Below are positions 32,399 through 43,094 of a stretch of 64,000 nt of DNA, in pieces. The stretch covers positions 62,001 through 126,000 of the forward strand of contig QYAI01000055.1 in assembly GCA_003988855.1 (NCBI GenBank), given 5' to 3'. The first letter of the stretch is position 1. Each line of letters begins with the position of its first letter. The stretch is from Arachnopeziza araneosa (taxonomy: Eukaryota > Ascomycota > Leotiomycetes > Helotiales > Arachnopezizaceae). The notes beneath the pieces are model-generated. The model did no database searches, was not told the DNA's origin, and saw only the letters and a program-made list of their open reading frames with translations. The position numbers were made by a program, and so were the translations under genes.

Positions 32399-33878
32399 AT
32401 GTCACGAACCCGTCGCTTGTCCCTCTTCCCTTCCTGTAGCCCTCTCTCCGTTTCAGAAGACTCGAAAGAGAAGCCACTGCAACTCACCCTCAGCCCTGCT
32501 TCACTACCGGTCCCCCAAGGCAGCCAGCAGACTGCAAACGACGGACACGCGACAAACAATCCAATTGTCCTCGTCAATCGAAAGCTGAGACGGAAGATGG
32601 GCCGGCTGATCCCCCTCAAACTGGCGTCACAATCTGTTACAAGATCTCCATCGCCCCCGCTACCACCTCAAGGCGACGTTATTCAACCGATGAAATCAAC
32701 AAAAGGAGCACGCCCAGGACCCGTAACGGATCTTGTCATTCTCCCTTATACTGCGAAAGATTGGAGAATAGTCATGAAGGAGGTTAAAGATATTTACCGG
32801 AAAGGGCAATACAAGCACTGCTCTTCGCGGTGTAAACAAATCCTGGATAGCATCAAAGATTCTGTAAGTGTTCGCCGAGTCCCCTCAATAAAAGCACCAG
32901 GTGGATTGACCAACCAACCAACAGTACCATGTGCACCCTCTTTACTTAATATACCTCTCGTTCTTCGCCGCCAGCTCCCTGGAAATGACAGCTTCTTCTC
33001 TCAACAATCATTCCTCCACCAAACTCCCCCTCTATCAAGAAGCCCTCGCCTACTATCAAAACGCAGCCTCACACCTCGAATTCGCTACCTTCAGTGCCAA
33101 TCCGACCCTAATAAATGCCACTTACTCCTCAATACCCTCCTCCGCCCGGTCCTCCATTGACTCCGTCTTCTCTCAAGACTCAGCACGCTCCTTCTCCTCC
33201 GTCGCCAGCTCCCCACCACTAGACCAACCGCGGGGCAGAGAACGCAATCGCAATCGCTCCTCCCTCAATCTCCCCGGCGACGACCTAACACCCAGCCCCC
33301 TTCACGCAAAGAAGAAGGTCTCATTCTCACCTTCTACACTCCCCTTACCTCGCACGCCACGACCAGGATCCAAAGGAAAAGGATTGCAACTCATGACACC
33401 GAAACCTACAATTGACGAGGCCATGATGCTAGACGCTTTCCCTGTGCCTCCATTCCAAACAAAGCCTTCAGACGCCGAAACCGCCGAATGCCTAGAACTA
33501 AATACCTTGACGCTTGAGCCTGAAGCTAAGGATGAAGACTATGAAACTCTTGCAACCCGCCAGATACATATAATCCACTACAGCCACCTCCTCCACTCGC
33601 TCTCCACCCAACTCACGTACCACATCGCTTCGATCCATACACAGATTAGCACGCTCTCTGCGTCGCGAAAGGCGCGGCGGAATGGATTGGATTTCGCGCC
33701 TGGAGTGCGGAGGGTGAGTATGGAGGGGGTAGCGAGGGAGGAGATGAAGAAGACGGAGCTGAGAGAGAGGATTAAGAGACTGAAGGAGCAGGGATGGGAG
33801 AGGAAGCGGTTTAATCCGGAGAGGTATCAACGCCTTGCAGAGAGAGCATTGGAGGAGGTCGGCGAAGCGGGGGCTTGA
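32399..33878 (+). CDS. Uncharacterised filamentous-fungal protein, TPR-like N-terminus
   Basis: Exons 32399-32863 and 32925-33878 give 472 aa. The N-terminal 100 residues are Ser/Pro-rich. They are followed by a helical segment (KDWRIVMKEVKDIYRKGQYK then CSSRCKQILDSIKD) that continues across the intron as YHVHPLYLIYLSFFAASSLE and YQEALAYYQNAASHLE, a pattern like paired tetratricopeptide helices. A disordered middle carries Ser-Pro and Arg-rich clusters (KKKVSFSPSTLPLP), and a C-terminal coiled coil is basic (KKTELRERIKRLKEQGWERK). I know of similar proteins only as unnamed filamentous-fungal proteins; no function is assigned. The intron is preferred because the spliced frame extends the helical repeat. 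Confidence 0.8.
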
Positions 33879-34333
33879 ACATGCATTGCGCTCGCGTGTA
33901 CTATTGACCGTCTTTCGTCTGTAAGGTTTTAGGCCTAGAAGAAGTTTAGATTTGGATTAGGACTGTGAGATTTGATGATGACGATATGTAGGACGATTTG
34001 TAGAGATGTATGTGTGCGAAGACATGATATGACTGTATGAATATTAGCCTATGATACCAATCAGGATTATCAGCTTGATAATTGATTTCATTCATCTCAC
34101 TCTATCCAATATTGTAGAAGACATTTACATCCCAAATAATCAAGAGAGTCGATTTTGTATTGGTTGCATTCACACATGCATTTCATATCATCTCAAGTCA
34201 ATTCTTCGCCATTCAGGTACGAGCCGCTTAACTATGACAAGGTTTGGAGATGATTCATCAAGGCAAACAAAAACACAACATCTCCCGTCTTGGGTATCGA
34301 CTCAATCAAAAAGAAACCATCATCTTCGCCCGC
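33879..34333. other. Convergent 3' region
   Basis: 455 bp between the stops of the TPR-like gene and CMK1, AT-rich, with no gene visible. Confidence 0.5.
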
Positions 34334-35933
34334 TTAATGAAAGCCACTCTTTTGCTTGGCGGCCTTGTCTTGTGCATCCCTTTCCACCTTCAACTTCTTT
34401 TCATCCTCTTTCATCTCTCTGACTTTCGCCAAGACTACCTCTCGGAAGATCGCCCCTTTAGCAAGGTTACTAAGACTTCGTTTGCCTCCAGGAGCTGACC
34501 CAGGGCTTGTACTCGTGGCTAGACCAGAGCCAGCATCTCCACCAGAAAGAGCAGCTCCTGCTGCGGCCTTGGCGTCTGCTGGAACATCCGCTTGCCCTGG
34601 GACATCGTCTAACTCGTCTTCTTGCATCTTGAGCGCCTCAATACGATTGGCCAACTTGACGATCTCGATGCCACGACGTAGACGAGCCTTGGCCATGTAG
34701 GCACGGATTTCTGGGAGTAAGTTGTGATCGGTTGCGTTCTCGCCACTGAGCCACGGATGGGCAAGTGCTTGCTTAATGAGAAGTTAGTTTCTTCTAATGA
34801 AGAATTGGGACCCTTTGCAAACCTTGCTTGTTGATCTATCCTCTGGATCAGGTTGCAATAAGTGTCCAATAAAATCCTTTGCATCATCGCTGACGTCCTT
34901 CCAGTAGCGTTCATGAAATATGACTCGAGCGCTGCTGCACTCCTCAATAAGATCTTGAAGATTCTCGCTACGGAAAGGAGAATAGCCACAGAGAAGTGTG
35001 TACGTAATCACACCCATTGACCACATATCTACCGGTTTGCCATGACCCCTCTTGAGCATAACTTCAGGGGCAGCATAACCAAATGAGCCAGCCATGGTTG
35101 TGAGAACTTCGTCTTTTGAGTCTAGCATCTTGGCAATACCGAAGTCGGCAAGAACCAGGTCAGACTTGGAGTCGGTTGAGAGGTAGAGAAGATTTTCGGG
35201 CTTGAGATCACGATGCACGACATTGTTATCGTGGAGGTAGTCTACTGCTTCGAGGACTTGGCGAATGGTCTGTGAAGCATCTTTCTCTGTGAATCTCCCT
35301 TGCTCGCAGATGCGGTCGAATAATTCTCCTCCAGTAGCGAGTTCAGTGACGATATAATACTTGTCCTACAAGAGCTGTCAGCCTGCTCAAACTATCGTGG
35401 CATGGTAAATCATCACCCTCGACTCGAACCAGTCCACGAATTTGACAATATGCCGATGCTTCATCCGTTGCAGCATCTCCAGCTCATCGTAAACCATTTG
35501 CTCATTTCCTTTAACATTCTTTTTGAGGATGATTTTCACGGCAACTTTCCCAGTTGGTCCTTCTGCTTCCCTCACGATACCATATGTACCCGCCCCAAGC
35601 GTGCGCCCAAACCGGTACTTGGCTCTGTGAGCGTGTCAAATCGGACGCAGCGTTACAAAGAGGATTTCCACTTACTTCTTATCATAGCTTTCCGGCTGAC
35701 CATGCAGCTTGTTGAGCATGTTAGAGACTAGATATGGTGAAGAATGTAGGGTTAGTGAACCGTCCATAGAATATGAAATGATGCAGGAAAGAGATTCGAA
35801 GAGGAAAGAGTATTGTAGAAGGGGTAGGATCCATCCAGATGGGGAGTTTCTGCTAAAACAGACGGAGAAAGGGTTGGAATTCTTCAGGAAGAGAGATAGC
35901 GGGGCAATGGGACTGCTGCTACTCACAACTCAT
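34334..35933 (-). CDS. CMK1: Calcium/calmodulin-dependent protein kinase I (cmkA type)
   Basis: Exons 35927-35933, 35676-35727, 35417-35624, 34823-35365 and 34334-34771 (minus strand) give 415 aa. The kinase domain shows FGRTLGAGTYGIVREAEGP, VAVKIILKKNVKGNEQMVYD, the catalytic VHRDLKPENLLYL, DFGIAKML and the activation loop TTMAGSFGYAAPEVMLKRGH with the threonine that CaMK kinases phosphorylate. A basic helix after the domain (AYMAKARLRRGIEIVKLANR) is the expected autoinhibitory, calmodulin-binding segment. The tail is Ala/Gly-rich. The first coding exon is only 7 nt (ATGAGTT); joined to exon 2 it gives MSFSNMLNKLHGQPESYDKK, the start typical of this family in filamentous fungi. Confidence 0.95.
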
Positions 35934-36787
35934 CGTAACTGCCAAAAGGAAGTGCTGATTAACCCAATTGCGATAGCTTCTCGGGGCCGTGATGACCTCG
36001 CCGCTTGTCGTATCCCAACGCTATACTCAGGTTTTGGCAGTTGGTGTAGGAGAGGTGGTGATGGTGGTTGTTTGTTCGTTGCGAGATGGTGGGGCTGGAC
36101 TGGGAGCTGAAGGCGTGTGAGACGACAAGAGTGAGTGCTGCTGCGAGGATCCGGCCGCAAACGTGACGGACGAGGAAGCTGGCCGAGATGCGATGGGCGG
36201 GATTGAGTTGAGATGGATAGTTTCCACGTCTGATGTCAAGGAGGAGAAAATAGCTCTTGTAGGGTGAGCAACCTGTCTCCCTTCTGCCTCGCGCTGCTCA
36301 GCCGCAGAGCAGCAGAGGGCACAGCAGACAGTAAGAGGGGCAGGCAGTGGCTGAGCACTTCAGCGGCTCCGCGCAGCCGCCGGCCCAAACTCACGTGGAA
36401 ATGGAGGCAGAAGAGGCAGAGGAGGCAGAGGAAGCATCGTCGCTAGGTATCTTAGACATCGGCTCTACCAAAACCTCTCAGGCGAGGCAGACGAGAAGCC
36501 TCCCTCGATTTGTAGCTGCGTTCACTCGCCTCTCCCTCCAACTTCCCTCAGGGTCATTAGGGAGCTTCCAGCCACCACCAACACCAACACCACCCGTTGC
36601 AGTCAGTATCCACGCCGAGTCACCGGCCAACCAAGGCAATTAAGCTGTCATCACTCACTCCTGCCTTCGAGCACGAAGACTAAAACCTTCCCACATCTGT
36701 TGCGAGCGTACCCTCCTCTCCAGTCCATCCCTACAGGCCCGCTCCTGGAGTGCATTACGCGCACAGGGAGATCCAAGAACTCACGAG
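35934..36787. promoter_or_regulatory. Divergent promoter CMK1 / UBE2W
   Basis: 854 bp between the start codons. It is GC-rich around 36300-36420, with a GAGGCAGA repeat near 36402-36435 and a TCACGTGG site at 36391-36398. Open frames in it are low-complexity and not supported. Confidence 0.45.
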
Positions 36788-37349
36788 ATGTCGTTTGCGA
36801 ACAAGCGCCTGTCCAAAGAACTGTCCAAGGTACTTCTCGCAGAAGGAGGTGGGAGCACAGAGCTAACTTCTGCTTCCCAGATCCAGACGTCGCTGCCCCC
36901 AGGAATTACTCTCGTCTCCACCGGGGACGGCTTTCAAGAATGGTATCTGGACATTCGAGTCCTTGATCCGAACCCAATCTACCTGGGCCAGATATACAGA
37001 TTGAAATTCAAGTTCAGCCCGTCATATCCGATCGGTATGTGCAGCTACCCGTCTCTGCCGATACAGAGAACTTACATCCCGCTCTTCTACAGAACCACCC
37101 GAGGTCACGTTCGTAGCTACAACTGATCGTCCCATTCCCATGCATCCGCACATCTATTCTAACGGCATCATCTGTCTTGATCTCTTGGCAGCACAGGGTT
37201 GGAGCCCAGTTCAAAATGTCGAAAGCGTTTGCATGAGTCTTCAGAGTATGCTCACGGGGAATTCGAAGAATGAGAGGCCAGAGGGAGATGCGCAATTTGT
37301 TGCAAACAATCGGAGAAGGCCGAGGGATATTGACTTTTACTTCCAGTAA
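36788..37349 (+). CDS. UBE2W: Ubiquitin-conjugating enzyme E2, UBE2W type
   Basis: Exons 36788-36829, 36881-37034 and 37093-37349 give 150 aa. The E2 fold begins MSFANKRLSKELSKIQTSLP, with PPGITLVSTGDGFQEWYLDI, LKFKFSPSYPIEPPEVTF, and the active-site region HPHIYSNGIICLDLL with catalytic Cys 93. HPH-x-YSNG in place of the usual HPN marks the UBE2W group, known for ubiquitinating protein N-termini. The C-terminus (FVANNRRRPRDIDFYFQ) also fits. The first intron (51 nt, branch GCTAAC, acceptor TTCCCAG) is stop-free and 3n long; retaining it would insert 17 residues between helix 1 and the first strand. Confidence 0.9.
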
Positions 37350-37960
37350 CGCCTCCCGTTTTGCTATTCTAGGTTAAGTTTGAGGCTGACATTCTTCGTA
37401 GTGACAATACGGTATAACTAGCGAGCCAATGCTAAGTTACGGTGTTGGGTGTTTGGTGGCTAAAGAAACGTGTAATTCTGTGCTTCCAGAAGACCACTTT
37501 CTCGGAGGACCGGATGGATTGACTACCTGGAGCATCTTAGCATGGCGTTGTGGGTATCTCATTTGGGTTTGGTGTTGAGAAAAGAACCAAAGAATTATGA
37601 ATATGGACACGGACACGGACATGAGCACAATCAAGAATGGTCAGAGATTCAGTCGAATGAACTAGGATATCAGATATTCTAGGAGCAGTGAGCTAATAGA
37701 GATCACGAACTGCGTTCCTCAAACCTAGATATGGGGAGTGAAATTGAACATTTCAAGTTACCTCAAGTGAGTTTGCAAGATTAGTGGGTGGGGCTCGTTA
37801 TTTCCAACATCAGGATTGCGTGGCAGCAAACATGTCTGCTGATGAGTATCTTATTGAGGAGCCGCTCTAAACTTTTCCAGCCAGCATCAATACCACATGC
37901 ATACTTGCTCGCTTTTTATTTCTACATAGTTGTGTTCTGCTCCGCTCAACCACCACTTTA
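37350..37960. other. Convergent 3' region UBE2W / HTS1
   Basis: About 610 bp of ordinary sequence between two stop codons, with GGACAC repeated near 37605-37622. No gene is recognised. Confidence 0.5.
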
Positions 37961-39912
37961 TCACGAGGCAGGTAGAGCTCCAATGACCTCTTGTGATGCG
38001 TTCAACTCCCCAGCCAGCTTCTCAGTCTCCAAGTCATGCACTTCCTCTCCCTTCTTCACCTCATCCTTGATATGCACTGGTAGACCTGAATCTGGCTCTC
38101 CTTTGATTCCACCAACAACTTTCAGCCCTTCCGCTTCTTGAACCAAGCTATCAAGATTTGCTTTTCTTTCCAAGCGCTGTCTAATCTCAGGCACAATTTC
38201 TGCAAGATTGACGAGGACACCCTCTTTTTCTGGGTGGCCATCTCGGAGACCCATTTCCTTAATCTTCGCTTTGCCTTGAGCTAGCTCATCTTCACCTATG
38301 ACTATGCAGAAAGGAACGCCGTTCACTTCTGCCGCTTTGAACTGGTTTGGAAGTTTTGGCTTGACCTTGTACAGAAATTCGGCCTGAAAATTCTTAGCGA
38401 GATATATCATGGCCTGGACAGGTTGTACTTACTTTGATGCCAGCTTCCCATAATGTCGCACAGATCGACATCCGTTCTTTCAGCAAGCCAGTGAAGCCCT
38501 TTCCACCGAACGCCATAACGAAAACATCAACCTCGTTATTTCGAACCAAATCTGCATTCTTCTCTGCGGCCATTCGAGCCTTGGTGACTGAAAAGATTCT
38601 ATCCACGCCAAAGGAAATTCCCACGCAAGGTATTTGATTTTTGCCCGAGAACATACCAACTAGGTTGTCATACCGGCCGCCTGCTGCTACACTACCAACC
38701 CCAACACTAGGATCTGAGGAGCGGTCTTCGTCAAAATCTGCGCCGGCTTTCCCAGGTGGCTTTTTGGATGGCTTGGGAGGAGCTACTGCTGATTTAGATA
38801 TGGTTGCAAGAGGTGCAGATCCCTCAGTAACTATCTCATAGATGACACCAGTATAATAGTCCAATCCACGTGCTAAGCTCAAGTCGAAAGAAACATTTTC
38901 TAGAGCATTGAATGCCTCTAGGTAGTCAAAAAGGAGCTCCATATCGGCCATACCAGCTTTCATAGATGCATTCGTTGAAAGCTTTGGGTCGGCTTGTAAC
39001 TTGCTCAAAAGATCTTTTTGGCCTTTTTGAATTACGTACTCTCCAATCTTATCTGCCACTTCTTCCCTCAGTCCCTTATCTTCTGTCATTTCTTTTCGAA
39101 CCTCTTCCCATGGTTGCTTATCGAGTTTGTCCACCGCGGAGGAAATTGTACGGATTTTATCTGCTGGAACTCCACACACCTCAAAGATGCCGTCAAGGAT
39201 CTTCCGGTGATTTAGCTTGATCGTATATTGCCCCTTCCATCCAAGGCCCTCGAACACTTCGGTGGTAATTCGCACAATTTCTGCATCTGGGAGCATGGCA
39301 TCGTAAGTCCCTGCAATGTCGAAATCGCACTGGTAAAATTCTCTCATGCGACCTTTTGTCATTGCGGGCTGATCTCGTCTATAAACTTTTGCAATGTGAT
39401 AGCGTTTGATGTTTTGAACATCACGGTTCATGGCAAGCCATCGCGCAAAGGGTACAGTCAAGTCATATCGCAGCGAACATATCTCCCCTCCTTGATCCGC
39501 AAGATCATAAATAAGCTTGCTATCCTCCCCATATTTCCCAGACAGGATTTCTTTGAGTTCAAATACCGGAGTATCAATAGTGACTGCTCCATGGCGCTTG
39601 AAAACTTCGGTGATCGTAGAGAAAATCTTGTCTCGAATCACCATGTCCTTGCCCTCCCCTGAGAAATGTTAGTCACACAGAAAGCAGATTCAAAGAGAGC
39701 CCACAATCTTTGGTTCCCTTGGGAGTCTTCAGGTCAAACTTTTGGCCCTTGGGGGCCATGGCGAGATCTTCCTTTCTTCGTTTCGTAGTGGATGTAAAAC
39801 TTCGCGGGTACAGATTGTCCCCCGAGGGTGGGGACAATTTATAGATTCCAGGAGCTCGGAGAAGGCGTGATGATCTCGCAGATCGAAGGAATTGAGATTG
39901 AACAGACTTCAT
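37961..39912 (-). CDS. HTS1: Histidyl-tRNA synthetase, dual mitochondrial/cytosolic
   Basis: Exons 39705-39912, 38433-39658 and 37961-38383 (minus strand) give 618 aa from the first ATG. This class II synthetase charges tRNA-His. Marks are TPKGTKDWEGKDMVIRDKIF, RYDLTVPFARWLAMN, motif 2 KVYRRDQPAMTKGRMREFYQ, the histidine-binding LARGLDYYTGVIYE, and motif 3 GISFGVDRIF. An Ala/Pro/Lys-rich insert (VAPPKPSKKPPGKAG) precedes VAAGGRYDNLVG. A second in-frame ATG at 39759, before APKGQKFDLKTP, would skip a 51-residue Arg/Ser-rich presequence and give a cytosolic form of 567 aa, as in yeast HTS1. A TGAGTCA element lies 60 bp upstream of the first start. Confidence 0.96.
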
Positions 39913-40128
39913 CCAAGTCCATCAACGTCCGAGAGGATTGTTTCGTGTTTCGAGTAGAGGACGAAGTTCTCTGAGTCACGGGTGGGAAGTCACCCTAGTT
40001 CACGACATGCAGAATTTCGAGTTGTTCAGCCTTGTCGCTAACGAGACCCACACGAGAGGCTTGCATCGTTGAGCTCATGCACAAACTCTCTTCGCTCGCA
40101 TCCTCACCCTTCTTGCTAAGAGGGCATC
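39913..40128. promoter_or_regulatory. Divergent promoter HTS1 / VPS33 with a TGAGTCA element
   Basis: 216 bp between the start codons. TGAGTCA at 39972-39978 matches the Gcn4/CPC1/CpcA consensus TGASTCA used in amino-acid starvation responses, which commonly include aminoacyl-tRNA synthetase genes. One such 7-mer pair is expected about every 8 kb by chance. Confidence 0.5.
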
Positions 40129-42436
40129 ATGGCCCCTCAAACGAGCTTTTTCAATTCCGACCAGATCAAAGATAAGGCTCGGAAGGATCTTCTATACTTA
40201 GTAGAGGGTGTATGTTAGGGCCCCAGGAGCACTGTCATGAGGCAACCGCTAATCTGCTTGCCTGCAGGTTCGCGGAAAGAAGAATCTAGTTCTTGAAAAG
40301 GGGCTGGCTGGTCCAGTAGGCCTCTTTGTCAAGTTTTCCACTCTTCAGGACTATGGAGTCGATAAGATCTTCTTCCTGGAAAATCAAAATGCCGACGTCA
40401 GCCAGCGCAATGTAGTGTTCATCGCTCGAGGGGAAAGTGCAAGACACGCGCAATCCATTGCTGGTATGTTCACCTCGTGCCATTCTTTCAGCACTTTATC
40501 ATTTTGGGCTCTAAAGTAGATTTCGTAGACGACTGCTCCCACTCTACATAGTCAGTCTTGAGCCCTACATGGATACCGTAATACGCACTTTTGATAAACG
40601 TTTTTCATCTATCATATATGCAAATGAATTTTCTTCAATGTGCTAACATATTCAAGACCATATCAAGCGTATGCAGCGAGAGAGTCGGACTGGACATGAA
40701 TTCTCGATCTTCTGGGTACCAAGAAGAACCCTCGTCTCCGAAAAGATCCTAGAAGATGCGGGTGTTCTAGGAGATACAAGCATTGCAGAATTTCCGTTAT
40801 ATTTCCTTCCGCTCGAACGCGATTTGCTCTCACTTGAATTAGAGGACTCTTTCGCCAACTTGTATTTGCAGAACGACCCGACACCAACATTCCTCTTAGC
40901 ACGTGCTTTAATGCTTATACAGCAAAAACATGGACTTTTCCCCAGAATCACTGGCAAGGGTGATAATGCGAAGAAGCTTGCAGATCTACTGTCTCGAATG
41001 AGGCAGGAGTTGGTTGCAGGGGAAGATACAAATGAGAGCATTAAGCTAGGGCTCACTCCAAGCACAACCATTGAAAGCCTGGTTATCATTGATCGCGAAA
41101 TTGATTATACCACTCCTCTGCTCACTCAATTGACGTATGAAGGCCTTATTGATGAAGTGGTAGGAATACAAAATAACCAAGCAGATGTGGAATCCTCGAT
41201 CGTTGGTGCCGCTCCTCTGTCAACCCAGGCCGCAAAGGCTGTTGGTGCAGCTCCGGCACAATCCAAAAAGCGAAAAATAATTTTGGACTCCTCCGACAAA
41301 CTCTACGATCAGCTCAGAGATACTAATTTTGCAATTGTTGGAAGTCTGCTAAATAAAGTTGCTAGACGCCTGCAAACTGATTATGACAGCAGACACGAGA
41401 CGAAAACCACCGCTGAGCTGAGGGAATTTGTGAATAAGTTACCCGGTTATCAAGCGGAGCAACAGAGTCTGAAAATCCACACTGGCTTGGCAGAGGAAAT
41501 TATGAAGCACACAAGAACCGATCAATTTAGTAGATTGCTCGAGGTGCAACAAAATCTGGCAGCGGGCGCCGATCCTTCATCACAACATGATGCTATCGAA
41601 GAGCTCATTTCTCGAGATGCTCCGTTATCAGAAATTTTACGATTATTGTGCTTAGAGTCTTGCATTTGTGGTGGGATAAAACCTCGTGAGCTGGAAATTT
41701 TTAAGAAAATGATATTACACGCGTATGGATACCAGCATATTCTCACTCTGGATGCACTGGAAAAGCTGCAGTTATTGCTATCACGAAGCTCGCCAATGGC
41801 TTCGATGGTTCCCATGAGCGGAGCGAGTAGTAACACCGGCACCAAAACTAATTACACGTATCTGCGGAAAGCGTTAAGACTTATCGTTGACGAAGTCAAT
41901 GAGCATGACCCAAATGACATCGCTTACGTCTACAGCGGGTATGCACCACTCTCAGTACGACTGGTGCAGTGTATTATGCAAAAGCAATATCTTACCTCGA
42001 TCATTCGAGGCGGTAATGCGAGCAATCCGGCAGCAATTGCCACTGGCGGAGCTTCGCAAGGTTGGCGGGGTTTTGACGAGGCAGTGAAGCATGTGCGAGG
42101 ACACACCTTTGACGAGGTGCAGAAAGGGGAGGACAAGGCTGTCAAAGCCCGCGCATTACTCTCTGGCAGCGGAGAGAAGAAGATGGTATTTGTCGTATTT
42201 TTGGGTGGGATAACATTCACCGAGATTGCTGCACTGAGGTTCATCGCCAAGAAGGAAGAAGGTAAGCAAGAGCTTTATCACTAGGGCTTCGCAGGCTAAC
42301 GAGTTATGTGCCAGCACGGAAACAAATCATAATATGTACAACATCGATCATTAGCGGGAATCGGATAATGGAGACAGCTATTGAGAGGGCAAGCTTTGGA
42401 CCGGTTGCTAAGCAATCATTAGCAGGGTCTTCATGA
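40129..42436 (+). CDS. VPS33: Vacuolar protein sorting protein VPS33 (Sec1/Munc18 family)
   Basis: Exons 40129-40209, 40268-40463, 40657-42261 and 42315-42436 give 667 aa. VPS33 is the SM protein of the HOPS/CORVET tethers that clasps SNAREs for endosome-vacuole fusion. Marks are KDLLYLVEGVRGKKNLVLEK, the SM motif LVIIDREIDYTTPLLTQLTY with EGLIDEVVG, FAIVGSLLNKVARRLQ, a long helical region, and the C-terminal VFLGGITFTEIAALRFI. The small last exon gives ARKQIIICTTSIISGNRIME, the usual end of domain 1; without that exon the protein would be truncated in the final sheet. A Lys/Arg cluster (QSKKRKIIL) interrupts domain 3a, as in fungal relatives. Confidence 0.95.
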
Positions 42437-43094
42437 ATGCCAGATGGACCGTTCAACTGCCTCGCTATATATCTCTGTACCGCCCGTAATGATAATGTAA
42501 TTTTGCATCTAGACGTGATCGATAATCGAGGTGTTAGTGATTTCATATTAGCAAGTTGAAGCAGATTTCCCCCAGAATCTACTGGTCATTCCAAGGGAAA
42601 TAGGCTAGTGTCCCCGGATGGCTTGGGAAAATTGGCACACGTGATTGGCTCGGACGAGAAACAGACCCCGACCTCGAGCGTCCAAGAAGATTGATATGCG
42701 TTCAAACACTGCACTCACCGAATGCTTTCGAAACTCCTCAAGCCAGCGTGCTGTGCTTCGTCGACGAAAATACTGCTCGTAAAACTACATAAGACTTAGA
42801 GAAAGGCGGAACACAGATGATGAGGATCTGGCCTGAATGCGACGGGTGAGCTGAACCACTCCACGTGGTGTGATATATATATCACACAAGTTTGGAGGTC
42901 CCGAAAGTGGGCTAATGGATGTCTCAAGGCTATTAAAGATATTTTGATCAGAGATTTCGATGGATTCTGGATGTGCAGTTGACATATGAGTGGCATATCG
43001 ATGTGTGACGAGGTGTTCGACATTCATATATCAACGACCTGAAACCTCCAGATCGAGAGAATAACGCCAAGTCACAGGACTCAAGTCTTCCAAG
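42437..43094. promoter_or_regulatory. VPS33-LSD1 intergenic region with two CACGTG boxes
   Basis: About 660 bp. CACGTG boxes lie at 42638-42643 (followed at once by ATTGG, a reversed CCAAT) and within CCACGTGG at 42861-42868. The latter touches a perfect 20-bp palindrome, GTGTGATATATATATCACAC, at 42868-42887. These lie about 210-460 bp upstream of the LSD1 start. Confidence 0.55.
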
